This document shows positions 36,939-46,200 of a stretch of DNA of 64,000 nt, one piece after another. The notes under the pieces are model-generated. The model was not told where the DNA came from and made no database searches. It saw nothing but the letters and a program-made list of their open reading frames with translations. The stretch is from Motilimonas pumila (GTDB lineage: Bacteria > Pseudomonadota > Gammaproteobacteria > Enterobacterales > CBDFNC01): positions 524,484-588,483 of the forward strand of contig NZ_QZCH01000001.1 of the NCBI RefSeq assembly GCF_003596335.1, read 5' to 3'. Numbering within the stretch: the first letter of the stretch is position 1; the number at the start of each line of letters is the position of its first letter. A program made the translations under genes and the position numbers.

Positions 36939-38276
36939 TCATCCCTCAACATTACAGATTGCCAACTTGACTTTACCGTTCCTTGTTTTTGGTATTTCGT
37001 TGACAACCGTTACGATTATGTTCATTGATTCCCCTAATCGAGCTTTTGCATTTGCAATTAATTTCGTTTTCTCTACCGCAACAAACAGCGATACATCAGC
37101 CACAACCTTAATCTCGATGCTACTTTTGCTCTCTTGTAAGAATTGCCCAGCTATAATGCCTTTTACACCTGCAAAGGTATGGCTCAGAATGAATACCTTC
37201 TGGCCACCTTCACTTATGAGAAAGTCATTTACTCTCCCTTCAATTTTATCAATGATGGGAAATACACGACCACATTTACAAGTTTGTTGCTCTGATAAAC
37301 TTACAAAATCACCTGTTTTATATCTTATTAATGGCGTTAAGTTATTGTTAAAATTAGTTCCAACAATTTCATGTTTACCGTTTTCATGCTCTATTAGTTC
37401 GACATGAGAATAATCGGTTAAAATATGATAATTACCGTATTCACAACTGCCGATTGCCGCCACCCGCTCAAACAAACCATACCAGTCAAAGACGGTACAC
37501 TTGAACCTCTCTTCAACAAGCCTCTTATCTTCGGGACTGAAAGATTCTGACGATGTGATAATTGATTTAAGTTTTCCTTGATAGAAATCATTATTTACTT
37601 CAAGGTATTTTGCTAACATGATTATCGATGAGGGATTAGCTTGAATTATATCCACTTGATAATCGACCATAGCATCGAGATAATCTTGAAGCACTTCTTT
37701 TTTCATGTGGTAAGAAGAAAGCATTATCATATTCTCAAACCATGAATAACGCCAATATGGGCCTTTTTTTTGAGATAAAGGAACAATAATGTCACCTCGG
37801 ATCCATGCTCTCTTGTCGCCCGGTTTATAACCAGCCCAGTTTAAGTGCCGACTGACAAAAGCTTGCTCACGTACGACTGAATCCATGCTTTGTTTTATTT
37901 TAAGGGGAGAGCCTGTTGTACCACTTGTCGACCCGTTTACTACAACCCCTTTATGGCTTTCATTATTGAATGCAGAACCTAATTCACTGACCAAACTTTT
38001 ATGAATTATTGGGAAGCTGTTAACATCGTCAACATCTACTCCATCTAGATTCTTATAAAATGGAACATTATCCTTCGCCGAACTTAAAACATCTTTCATT
38101 TTTTTTGTAACGAATGAGTCGAGGAAATTCTGGTCTCGTTCATTTTTTTCAATTTCTAAAAGTACAGCTTTTTGCTTTGGCGTCTCGCGTAATTTTTTTC
38201 TAACTAAAGCTCTTAACGACAACAGCGTATTTTGCACCAATATAGGTGACTTTTTATATATGGAGAGAGAAAACAT
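36939..38276 (-). CDS. CapK/PaaK-like adenylate-forming enzyme (cassette copy 2)
   Basis: A 445-residue protein of the phenylacetate-CoA ligase / coenzyme F390 synthetase-like group, often called CapK in capsule loci. The AMP-binding loop is GSTSGTTGSPLKI. The middle has SPSSIIMLAKYL-type and SESFSPEDK segments, then DWYGLFERVAAIGSCEYGNYH and the CKCGR motif with KIEGRVNDFLI near the C-terminus. Chemistry is presumably activation of a carboxylic acid with ATP; the acid is unknown. It is paralogous to the gene at 39897-41252 (both begin with a Q-P/S-I-L-V-Q-N-x-L-L-S segment). Confidence 0.85.
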   Translation of the reverse strand: MFSLSIYKKSPILVQNTLLSLRALVRKKLRETPKQKAVLLEIEKNERDQNFLDSFVTKKMKDVLSSAKDNVPFYKNLDGVDVDDVNSFPIIHKSLVSELGSAFNNESHKGVVVNGSTSGTTGSPLKIKQSMDSVVREQAFVSRHLNWAGYKPGDKRAWIRGDIIVPLSQKKGPYWRYSWFENMIMLSSYHMKKEVLQDYLDAMVDYQVDIIQANPSSIIMLAKYLEVNNDFYQGKLKSIITSSESFSPEDKRLVEERFKCTVFDWYGLFERVAAIGSCEYGNYHILTDYSHVELIEHENGKHEIVGTNFNNNLTPLIRYKTGDFVSLSEQQTCKCGRVFPIIDKIEGRVNDFLISEGGQKVFILSHTFAGVKGIIAGQFLQESKSSIEIKVVADVSLFVAVEKTKLIANAKARLGESMNIIVTVVNEIPKTRNGKVKLAICNVEG

Positions 38277-38292
38277 GGAATACCTTTCTTTT

Positions 38293-38796
38293 TTATTTGT
38301 TGCGTGTATCTACTAATTCTTTCGCCCAGCGATCATCACCCTTTTCATTGACCAAGATGTCATATTCCAACTCATCTATATGGCCAATAATCTTCGCTGG
38401 GATACCAGCGACAATAGCACCATCAGGCACGCTTTTATTTACTACAGCGTTTGCTCCGATAATTGCTTTGTCACCAATTTTCACAGGCCCCATAATGACA
38501 GCTCCAGGACCAATAAAAACTTCATTACCAATCTGAGGTACATTACTGTATGGACCTTGACCTACAATTTTTGAACCTATGCCTATACGGCAGCGCTCTC
38601 CAATAACCGCTCGATCAATAATAACGACTCCAACACCTTTAACTACAAGGAAAGAACCCTTACCAATTTTAGCCGTGGGGGGAACTTTGGAGTTATAAAG
38701 TAAAAAGATTATTAATTGAAAAATCTTTGGTATGAATGGAATCTTTTTGTCGTAAAAAAAACGAGAAATTCGATAAAAAAAGATAGCATTTGGCAC
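38293..38796 (-). CDS. Hexapeptide-repeat acyltransferase (CysE/LpxA-like fold)
   Basis: A 167-residue left-handed beta-helix acyltransferase, resembling short serine-acetyltransferase-like proteins of polysaccharide loci. After an amphipathic N-terminus (FFYRISRFFYDKKIPFIPKI) come hexapeptide repeats: IGKGSFLVV, IGERCRIGIGSKI, IGNEVFIGPGAVIMGPVKIGDKAIIGANAVV, and the closing PDGAIVAGIPAKII. The usual acyl donor is acetyl-CoA, so O-acetylation of the sugar is the likely job. It sits between the two ligase-transferase cassettes. Confidence 0.88.
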   Translation of the reverse strand: MPNAIFFYRISRFFYDKKIPFIPKIFQLIIFLLYNSKVPPTAKIGKGSFLVVKGVGVVIIDRAVIGERCRIGIGSKIVGQGPYSNVPQIGNEVFIGPGAVIMGPVKIGDKAIIGANAVVNKSVPDGAIVAGIPAKIIGHIDELEYDILVNEKGDDRWAKELVDTRNK

Positions 38797-38807
38797 AATG
38801 TTTTCCT

Positions 38808-39884
38808 TTATTCTTTATTTATAACGCATGAATACAACTCTTCAAATTTTGGCATAATGACTTCAGGAGAAAAATTCTCATCAAACTTTTTCTTTGCCTG
38901 CATGCCTAATTCATAACTCATTTCAGGGTTAGATAATAAACTAATTAATGCAGAAGCTAATCCAGAAATATCTCCAGCTTCTACAAGTAATCCTTCTTTT
39001 CCAGACTCAACCGCTTCTGGGATCCCGCCAACACGACTTCCCACTATTGGCATACCTACTGACATTGCTTCTAGAATTCCCATAGGGAAACCTTCGTTAT
39101 AACTTGGTAAAGTATATATTTGAGCACGAGCAAGAAGATCTAGCTTATCTTGACCTGAAACCCATCCGGTGAATTCGATATTATCAATAACTCTTTTCTC
39201 TTTGGCTATTTTTCTGAAAGCATCAATGTCACCATCGCCAGCTAAAATTAACTTAAAGTCTGGTACTTTTTCCTTTATCATTTCACAAGCAGATATTAAA
39301 TCATAAACTCCTTTTCTTTTTCCAAGTCTTCCAAGAAACAATATACTTCTTGGCTCAACATTATCTTTAATTAACTTGACCCTACTAACAGTGTTGTATA
39401 TAACGACAACTTTTCTAGGGTCATCCACAATTCCATCAACCCAGCGTTTCCAGCTTTGAGATAAAACAACAACTCTATCGCAATTCGAAAAAACAGACCT
39501 AATTCGTTTTTGCTTGTTTAATGATGATTCCTTTTCATAAAACTCAACAAACTCAGATCCATGTAGGTGCAAGACTGTTCTCAGACTCATCCATTTACAC
39601 ATTCTTATAATCACAGACTTACGTGTAAAACTGCCTCTCGATGATAAATGAATATGCACAACACCTACTTGGTAGAATAAAGTACAGAAAAGCAGTTTAA
39701 TAAGAGCCATGAGAAATATAATAAACCTCTTCGCCCCCCAAAAAGTATGGTCATGAGTATGAGTTCTTATCAACTTTATATTTTGATTCTTAAAGAATTT
39801 TTCATTTTCAAAAACTGACAAAACAGTTGCAATCCCACCAGACTCATTAATACCAGTTCCGATTACCAAGTTAATCTTTTTCAC
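38808..39884 (-). CDS. GT4-family glycosyltransferase (cassette copy 1)
   Basis: A 358-residue GT-B glycosyltransferase with IGTGINESGGIATVLSVF at the N-terminus, VVHIHLSSRGSFTRKS, ILFLGRLGKRKGVYDLI, LILAGDGD, and ARAQIYTLPSYNEGFPMGILEAMSVG with PIVGSRVGGIPEAV at the C-terminus. It aligns by eye along its whole length with the GT at 35864-36937, including the shared VGVVHIHxSS segment. It follows the first CapK-like gene by 12 bp. The donor sugar is not predictable. Confidence 0.9.
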   Translation of the reverse strand: MKKINLVIGTGINESGGIATVLSVFENEKFFKNQNIKLIRTHTHDHTFWGAKRFIIFLMALIKLLFCTLFYQVGVVHIHLSSRGSFTRKSVIIRMCKWMSLRTVLHLHGSEFVEFYEKESSLNKQKRIRSVFSNCDRVVVLSQSWKRWVDGIVDDPRKVVVIYNTVSRVKLIKDNVEPRSILFLGRLGKRKGVYDLISACEMIKEKVPDFKLILAGDGDIDAFRKIAKEKRVIDNIEFTGWVSGQDKLDLLARAQIYTLPSYNEGFPMGILEAMSVGMPIVGSRVGGIPEAVESGKEGLLVEAGDISGLASALISLLSNPEMSYELGMQAKKKFDENFSPEVIMPKFEELYSCVINKE

Positions 39885-39896
39885 TCGAGCCTATCC

Positions 39897-41252
39897 TTAA
39901 AAATCATCAACAGAACAAATTGAATATTTAACTTTTCCACTTTTAGTTCTTGGAATACTACTTACTTTAAAAAATTCAACTTCGAAGCTATTGCCCAACT
40001 TAAGTCTTATGTTGGATAAAAATTGATTCTGACTCTCAGCTGTATAATAAGCTTCGTTTATGACAATAAGTACATCGAGTTTACAATAAGACTCTTGGAT
40101 GAACTGAACAGCAACCAAACCCTCTACATTCGCGTAGAGTTGGCTTACCATAGTTAGGCGAGGACCCGACTCGGTAACTAAGTAGTCTCTTTCACGCCCT
40201 ATAATTTCATCAATCACGGGATAATGACGTCCACAAGGACATTTTTGGTTTGATTTTTTCACATAGTCATTCGTTTTATATCGTAGAAAAGGGTAAAGAG
40301 GGTTATTAAAGTTAGTTCCCACTAACTCATAGCTGCCTTGCTCATTTGCATGGTATTCAACATGACTGTAGTCTGTTAATTGATGGTAACGTCCGTATTC
40401 ACAGGTACCAATTGCCGCAACCCTTTCAAATAGACCATACCAATCAAACACTTTACATTGGAAAATATCTTCAAGTAGTAACCTATCCCACTGACTGAGT
40501 ATTTCTGAAGAAGTAATAATTGATTTAACTTTTCCAGGATATTTCATGCCGTTTAGCTTTAAATATTTAGCGATGGCAACGATAGAAGAGGGGTAAGCTT
40601 GAATAATATCGCCACCAAAACGCACCATTTGTTTTACATACAGTGGAATATTAGTTTCATCTAGGTGAAAAGATGATAAAAGCAACATATTTTCAAAATA
40701 TGAATAACGCCAGTACGTCTGCGATTTCTGGTTTAGGGGCACAACCATATCGCCCCTAAGCCACATTCTTTTATCCCCTTTTTGATAGCCAGCCCACTTC
40801 AGTTGCCGCCAAACAAAGGCGCTTTCACGAATAACAGATGATAGTGATTGAGGAACTTTTAGTGGAACGCCTGTGGTACCACTGCTAGCACCATCGATAA
40901 TTAACCCTTTATACTTCCGGTTGAAAAACTCTCCGCCATGTTCGAGATAAATGTCTTTATCCAATAAAGGAAAGTGTTCCAGTAGTTGAGTGGCAGAATC
41001 ATATTTATCTACATCAATTTTCACTGATTTATAATAATCAATATTTTTCAGTGCACTTGCTGTTACTTGCAATATACGAGTGTCTACATACTTTTCCAAA
41101 GCTTGATGATCGAACTCAAGGGCCTCTATCTTCTGTTGTACTTGTTTCATTTTTGAGCCTTCCCGGAGAAAGGCTCGAATACTCCCTCTTGTGCTTAAAA
41201 GTAAATTTTGCACAAGTATTGGCTGGTGAGTATATAAAAAGGAGTCAAACAT
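39897..41252 (-). CDS. CapK/PaaK-like adenylate-forming enzyme (cassette copy 1)
   Basis: A 451-residue PaaK/CapK-like ligase. It has QPILVQNLLLSTRGSIRAF at the start, the AMP-binding loop GASSGTTGVPLKV, AYPSSIVAIAKYLKL, ITSSEILSQWDR, DWYGLFERVAAIGTCEYG, and KCPCGRHYPVIDEIIGRERD with a terminal R-T-K-S-G-K-V-K. The R-T-x-S-G-K-V-K end contains a lysine placed like the catalytic C-terminal lysine of the ANL family. It shares one base with the glycosyltransferase gene upstream. It probably acts on a small carboxylic acid destined for the glycan; this is inference from context. Confidence 0.85.
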   Translation of the reverse strand: MFDSFLYTHQPILVQNLLLSTRGSIRAFLREGSKMKQVQQKIEALEFDHQALEKYVDTRILQVTASALKNIDYYKSVKIDVDKYDSATQLLEHFPLLDKDIYLEHGGEFFNRKYKGLIIDGASSGTTGVPLKVPQSLSSVIRESAFVWRQLKWAGYQKGDKRMWLRGDMVVPLNQKSQTYWRYSYFENMLLLSSFHLDETNIPLYVKQMVRFGGDIIQAYPSSIVAIAKYLKLNGMKYPGKVKSIITSSEILSQWDRLLLEDIFQCKVFDWYGLFERVAAIGTCEYGRYHQLTDYSHVEYHANEQGSYELVGTNFNNPLYPFLRYKTNDYVKKSNQKCPCGRHYPVIDEIIGRERDYLVTESGPRLTMVSQLYANVEGLVAVQFIQESYCKLDVLIVINEAYYTAESQNQFLSNIRLKLGNSFEVEFFKVSSIPRTKSGKVKYSICSVDDF

Positions 41253-42316
41253 TATAACGCCTTAGATAAAACATGTTTATCTAAGTTCTCCGCAATACTC
41301 TCCCAGTATAAATCTTTAATGCCTGACTTTAGCTCTTCAGAGCAATATTGATTACTTCTTTGCTCTAGTTCAATTAATCCAGTTGCAAATGACTCCGCCG
41401 TATCACTAATAAGCACACCATTGGCATCGCTTAACACTTCTTTCTGAGCCTTCGTTTGAGTACCTATTGTTATCATGCCTGCCGACATATACTCTAATGT
41501 TTTGGTAACTGGTTGGGCATCAAAGTGTTTATTAATAGGGACAAAAGATACCCCTACGTTCGCTTCGTCATAATATGGCTGTAATTGATTAAAGGGGATC
41601 CGACCAAGTACTTTGACTATTCCATCCAACTTATGTTTCACAACGAGTTGTTTCAAGTCTTCCACTTCATTTTTGAAACCATCACCGATGATAGTATACG
41701 AAACTAACTTAGGATTTTTTGATAGCTCTAGGTATCGCGCGATGCCTTCAACAGTTTTATGAATATCTCTATTAGATAATGTACCAATATATAACAATGA
41801 CAAGTTATCGAAGGATTTACTATCACAGCTCAACTTAGGACAACCTAATGGCACAATGCAATATTTTTTAATACCAAGAAAATCTGCTACTGACTTTGAT
41901 ATAACGGTTTTACTTTTGAATAAGAAAGATTCAAGATAGAGAACTTTATTAAAAATTAAACGCTCTCTTTTACTCTTACTAATAGAGCTCGTTCTAACAT
42001 CCATGATATATCGATTTTTCCCACCGAACAGTCTTATCAAACTGCAAAATCGAAAATACTTTATAAAAATAATTGAATCGGAGTTCTTAATAAAACCAAC
42101 AACAAACCATGCAAAGTATAGCCATTTCTTAAAGCCACTATTTCCGGATGGGGCTTTAATAATTTCAACACCCTCTTCGGTTATCTCCGGTTTGGTATCA
42201 TCAAAACAGATATAGCTCACATCATAATCATTCTTTAGATTGATAGCGTGCTGATACGTATCTATCAAATAACCAAATGGGCTAGAGCATACTACGAATA
42301 ACTTTTTTTTAGCCAT
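41252..42316 (-). CDS. Glycosyltransferase, GT-B fold (GT4-like)
   Basis: A 354-residue glycosyltransferase. The N-terminal KKLFVVCSSPFGYLIDTYQHA starts a Rossmann domain. The C-terminal half has LSLLYIGTLSNRDIHKTVEGI, SYTIIGDGF, ANVGVSFVPINKHFDAQPVTKTLEYMSAG and an E-V-L-x-D-A-N-G end, all GT4-like, though with a less canonical E-x7-E. The start at 42316 has TGGAGG eight to twelve bases upstream and overlaps the wzy gene by 8 bp. A longer reading (42397) would add 27 residues within wzy and is not preferred. Base composition is strongly AT-rich. Confidence 0.85.
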   Translation of the reverse strand: MAKKKLFVVCSSPFGYLIDTYQHAINLKNDYDVSYICFDDTKPEITEEGVEIIKAPSGNSGFKKWLYFAWFVVGFIKNSDSIIFIKYFRFCSLIRLFGGKNRYIMDVRTSSISKSKRERLIFNKVLYLESFLFKSKTVISKSVADFLGIKKYCIVPLGCPKLSCDSKSFDNLSLLYIGTLSNRDIHKTVEGIARYLELSKNPKLVSYTIIGDGFKNEVEDLKQLVVKHKLDGIVKVLGRIPFNQLQPYYDEANVGVSFVPINKHFDAQPVTKTLEYMSAGMITIGTQTKAQKEVLSDANGVLISDTAESFATGLIELEQRSNQYCSEELKSGIKDLYWESIAENLDKHVLSKAL

Positions 42317-43652
42317 TCTGCCGGCCTCCATTATTAATAAATCCAAAACATGTGGACATAGCGAATGCAAATACAGTGAAGGATACTGCATTAACATGCA
42401 TCGAAGCTGAGTACAAAGAGTATAAAAACATCGATATAAATATGAACATTGCGCCGCCTGAGAAGATTGACTCGTACGGTAAAGGGCTTGACTTACCTTT
42501 CATTGCATAATACAAAAGAGACAAGAGTAGAAACGCTAATATTGTCACACCAAATATTCCAGTATCCCAAAGATAAATAGCAAACTGCGTACTCGCAAAA
42601 TATAAATACGAACCAAATATTGCAGCTTCTCTTACATACTCATTAGAACCTTTCGACGATGTTAAACCATGGCCAAAATATGTTTTTTCATTTTTTTCAA
42701 TAAGGTTACCTTGCGCCCATATCTTGATAGCGAGGCCACGACTTACTTCTGTGCTTTCAAATGTTCCAGCTTCCTCTTCAACAAAGTAGGATTCGTATAT
42801 ATCAGTAATATACTCTTCCATCCCCCGACCTTCACGGTCACCGGTAGAGTAATTTGCGTTATAATTGTAAAACACAAGAAATATAAACCCTAAGGTAAAA
42901 CCGAAAGAGCTGAGCACCACCTTGATATTCTTCAAATCTTTCAAACCAAGAATAGATGCAAGCATGAAGAAAACTAAAGCTAAGATAATTTTCACTTCAA
43001 TAAAAAAGATAGTGGATGTCGTTATTATAATTGCTAGGATATCTAGATTGTCGCCTAGACCCTTTCTTAATTTAGTAATACAAAGTGTTGCAAAGTAACA
43101 TTGAAAAAGTAAAAATCCAGCACTGTTGCCTCCCCCACCTTGGTATACAAAGCCGAATGTACCAACTAAAATATCCCAATCAACTTCTCTTCCTGAAAGA
43201 GAATTATGCGCAAGAAATAAGAACTGGTGCAATAAAAATGGAATTTGCAATAGTGCAATAACCCTAATTAGCTTATAAAAATACGAATAATTAGCTTCTG
43301 TGAACTTAACTTGCGTCAATGCGCATAGAAAAAGCGTTGGAAAGATGTAATCTTTTACGGCAATTTTTTGTAAAATTATAACTGGCGTAATAAAAGTAAA
43401 GTTAACTAATAGGTACAACAACCAGAGTATAAGAATGCTAGCGGGTACAGATATATTCATGCCTTTCTGAGAGTGGTATAAAAAAAACCAACCACCAACG
43501 CAAACACACAAAATATTAGCGAGCCAGTAAAACTCAGGGAAGTTAAGGTAGCTGGCGATGGTTCCAACAATTACTAAATTAAATATTAATAAAAATGCCA
43601 GAGGCAATTTATCAAGCCCGAACCCAAACTTTTGCTCTGCAGGCACTAACAC
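42309..43652 (-). CDS. O-antigen/exopolysaccharide polymerase, Wzy-like
   Basis: A 447-residue polytopic membrane protein with about 11 predicted transmembrane helices and one large hydrophilic loop between about residues 270 and 330 (YSTGDREGRGMEEYITDIYESY), the pattern of Wzy/O-antigen ligase-like polymerases. Wzy proteins share little sequence, so the call rests on topology and its place beside a Wzx-type flippase. It would polymerise lipid-linked repeat units on the periplasmic side. It overlaps the flippase gene by 7 bp. Confidence 0.75.
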   Translation of the reverse strand: MLVPAEQKFGFGLDKLPLAFLLIFNLVIVGTIASYLNFPEFYWLANILCVCVGGWFFLYHSQKGMNISVPASILILWLLYLLVNFTFITPVIILQKIAVKDYIFPTLFLCALTQVKFTEANYSYFYKLIRVIALLQIPFLLHQFLFLAHNSLSGREVDWDILVGTFGFVYQGGGGNSAGFLLFQCYFATLCITKLRKGLGDNLDILAIIITTSTIFFIEVKIILALVFFMLASILGLKDLKNIKVVLSSFGFTLGFIFLVFYNYNANYSTGDREGRGMEEYITDIYESYFVEEEAGTFESTEVSRGLAIKIWAQGNLIEKNEKTYFGHGLTSSKGSNEYVREAAIFGSYLYFASTQFAIYLWDTGIFGVTILAFLLLSLLYYAMKGKSSPLPYESIFSGGAMFIFISMFLYSLYSASMHVNAVSFTVFAFAMSTCFGFINNGGRQNG

Positions 43653-44890
43653 TGGACAACCTCATGCTCACTGATCAATTTATAACAAATTAGAAATGAT
43701 ACCAGCATCATAGCAGCAGCCGTTACTGAGTACATTTTGACCGCCATCAAGAAGCCGCTATTGATGGCGACTAATACTGCACATGAAATAGCAATTGCAT
43801 TGAATACTTGCCAGTAAAAGTCGATGTCTTGCCGCTTAAGAATCACATAAGTATGCGTAATGGGACTAAAAATAAGGATAACGAGGAAGTAGGGTAATAA
43901 TGCTACGGCATAATCAGCGACCCCAATCCAAGACTCACCAAGAACGAGTGCCGCTATTGGAGCTCCTAAGAAGTACACGACTCCAGAAACGACTGCGCCA
44001 ATTGAAACAGTAAATAAGGATATTTTTTTGAAGTTCTTTAGTGCTGCTTTTGGATTTACGAGAACTTCACGTTTGATAACGTCTGATGTAGCACTAATCA
44101 CAATATTTGCCGGCGCGACTAGGAATTTTACAGCAATAGCATAAAGCGCTATTTCAGCCGCATAACTTTCATCATAGAAACCTGCGATCAAAATTATCGC
44201 ACCGGAAGTATAGCGATTTAAAAAATGGGCTGGCGTCAGGTACAATACCGTTCTTTTTACTTTAGGCCAAAGATGTCGAATAGATGCAATGAAAGGTAAA
44301 GTGCTGTGTTCTGCCTTTTTGTTGTTTAAAAAAACAATGTCCGCAGTGAGATTAGCACACGCAAACGCGATGATAATGCTGTGAAATGTGGTAAAGTCAA
44401 TGAAGTAAAAGAATCCATAAAACAATGGAAACAATGCCGCTCGACATACCCTGCCTTTGGCATTCCACATAAACTCACCGAGTTTAATATTCTTTTGAAT
44501 TCGGAACTCAAAACCACAAATAGCAAAAAAACTAAAGAAAAAGCTGAGAAAAAGAAGTATATCGGCCAGATCACCAGAGTAATAAATAGCGGTAAATGCA
44601 CTCGCAATCAAACCACCACACAATAATATATGCTTAAAGAAAAAAGACTCTAGTATCTGAATATCTTTATCATTAAGCGTAAAAAATGAAAGTTCTAGTT
44701 TAAACGAACAAAAGACGCAAAGTACCGTAATCAAGGAGAAGTAGTAGCTATATTGACCAAAAATCTCAGGCCCTGATAAGCGTGCGATGAATGGAATGCT
44801 AGCAAATGAAATAAGCTGCGCGGCTGCAACACCTCCCCCGGTAGTCAAATATGCACCAAGGTTATCTATCTTCAACGAGCTAATTTTCAT
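43646..44890 (-). CDS. Polysaccharide flippase, Wzx/MOP family
   Basis: A 414-residue membrane protein with about 12 transmembrane segments. The N-terminal GGGVAAAQLISFASIPFIARLSGPEIFGQYSYYFS is the standard Wzx/MATE-like start, with R-L-x-x-P-x-x-F-G. It would flip lipid-linked oligosaccharide repeat units across the inner membrane. It is followed directly by the Wzy-like polymerase and preceded by the nucleotide-sugar genes, the usual arrangement of a Wzx/Wzy-dependent locus. Confidence 0.88.
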   Translation of the reverse strand: MKISSLKIDNLGAYLTTGGGVAAAQLISFASIPFIARLSGPEIFGQYSYYFSLITVLCVFCSFKLELSFFTLNDKDIQILESFFFKHILLCGGLIASAFTAIYYSGDLADILLFLSFFFSFFAICGFEFRIQKNIKLGEFMWNAKGRVCRAALFPLFYGFFYFIDFTTFHSIIIAFACANLTADIVFLNNKKAEHSTLPFIASIRHLWPKVKRTVLYLTPAHFLNRYTSGAIILIAGFYDESYAAEIALYAIAVKFLVAPANIVISATSDVIKREVLVNPKAALKNFKKISLFTVSIGAVVSGVVYFLGAPIAALVLGESWIGVADYAVALLPYFLVILIFSPITHTYVILKRQDIDFYWQVFNAIAISCAVLVAINSGFLMAVKMYSVTAAAMMLVSFLICYKLISEHEVVQC

Positions 44891-44930
44891 TTACTGCAAT
44901 TCCATTTACAAGATTATTTTGCGGTTATTA

Positions 44931-46172
44931 TTAAGCCACGATACCACGCGTATCAATAACAACCTTTGTCGCCAATTGTGTTTTGTCGGCTGACTTAAAC
45001 TCTTGGTGATCAACAAGTACTACTACAACATTCGCTTTCTCAAGCGCTGCTTCTAATGAAGCCAGCTCTACTCCTGATGTTACTAAGTTATCTGGCAAAG
45101 CGTGAATATTTGGCTCAACAGCAATGATTTGGCCAATATCGTTACCAGCTAATTCTTCTACAATTTGCAGTGCAGGACTTTCTCTTAAGTCATCAATGTC
45201 AGCTTTGAAAGCTAAGCCTAAGCATGCGATTACAGGACGTTTAAATTCATCTGCAGCAGCTTTCACTTGATCAATAACATAATGAGGTTTTGCATCATTT
45301 GTTAAACGTGCTTGGCGGATTATTTTCGCTTCATCTGGGCAGCTATCGACGATAAACCATGGGTCAACTGCAATACAATGTCCACCCACACCAGGACCTG
45401 GGTTTAGAATATTCACACGAGGGTGACGGTTTGAAAGCTTAATGAGTTCCCATACGTTGATCTTTAGCTTGTCACAGATAACTGACAGTTCATTCGCAAA
45501 TGCAATATTCACATCACGAAATGAGTTCTCAGTTAATTTTGCCATTTCAGCCGTTCTTGCGTGTGTAATAATACACTCACCACGTACAAATGTTTTATAG
45601 AGCTCAACCGCTTTCTCACTACATGCTTTTGAGAGACCGCCGATTACTCGGTCGTTAGAGACTAGCTCTTGTAGTACGTAACCAGGTAATACTCGTTCAG
45701 GACAATGGGCAACTTTAATATCAGCAGCATCGCCTTTGTCTTGTGGGAAGGATAAGTCTGGTCTTGCTTCTTTTAACCAACCGGCTAATTTCTCGGTAGC
45801 ACCAACGGGTGATGTTGACTCCAGAATAACCAAGTTACCTTTTTCTAATACTGGTGCAATCGCGTTAGCTGCAGCTTCAATGTATTTAAGGTCTGGTGCA
45901 TTGCCTTCTTTAAATGGAGTGGGTACCGCAACCATAAAGGCTTCTGCAGCTTCTGGCTGGGTAGTTGCGCGAAGGTTACCCGTACTGACAACACCCCGAA
46001 CAACGATATCCAGATCAGGTTCAACAATGTGTATATTACCTTCATTGATGGTTTTGACGGCGTCTTCATTAACGTCGACCCCAACAACTTCAATTCCACG
46101 AGAAGCGACGACCGCAGCAGTTGGTAGGCCGATATAACCTAGGCCAATGACAGAGACTTTTTTAAATGACAT
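44931..46172 (-). CDS. wecC: UDP-N-acetyl-D-mannosamine dehydrogenase
   Basis: A 413-residue NAD+-dependent dehydrogenase that oxidises UDP-ManNAc to UDP-ManNAcA in two steps. The N-terminal Rossmann loop is VIGLGYIGLPTAAVVASRG. The middle has ESTSPVGATEKLAGWL, and the active-site region has LSNRHPRVNILNPGPGVGGHCIAVDPWF, with the catalytic cysteine in G-G-H-C. The H-C-x-A-V-D-P-W pattern separates it from the G-G-S-C of Ugd. It follows wecB by 28 bp and gives the cluster its second uronic acid precursor. Confidence 0.95.
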   Translation of the reverse strand: MSFKKVSVIGLGYIGLPTAAVVASRGIEVVGVDVNEDAVKTINEGNIHIVEPDLDIVVRGVVSTGNLRATTQPEAAEAFMVAVPTPFKEGNAPDLKYIEAAANAIAPVLEKGNLVILESTSPVGATEKLAGWLKEARPDLSFPQDKGDAADIKVAHCPERVLPGYVLQELVSNDRVIGGLSKACSEKAVELYKTFVRGECIITHARTAEMAKLTENSFRDVNIAFANELSVICDKLKINVWELIKLSNRHPRVNILNPGPGVGGHCIAVDPWFIVDSCPDEAKIIRQARLTNDAKPHYVIDQVKAAADEFKRPVIACLGLAFKADIDDLRESPALQIVEELAGNDIGQIIAVEPNIHALPDNLVTSGVELASLEAALEKANVVVVLVDHQEFKSADKTQLATKVVIDTRGIVA

Positions 46173-46200
46173 GTTTCATTCCTTAAAACGAACTTAATAT

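Noticed and set aside
36937..37006. Longer N-terminus for the GT4 gene
   Set aside because: The extra 23 residues overlap the preceding ligase gene, whereas the start at 36937 has a good GAGGG site.
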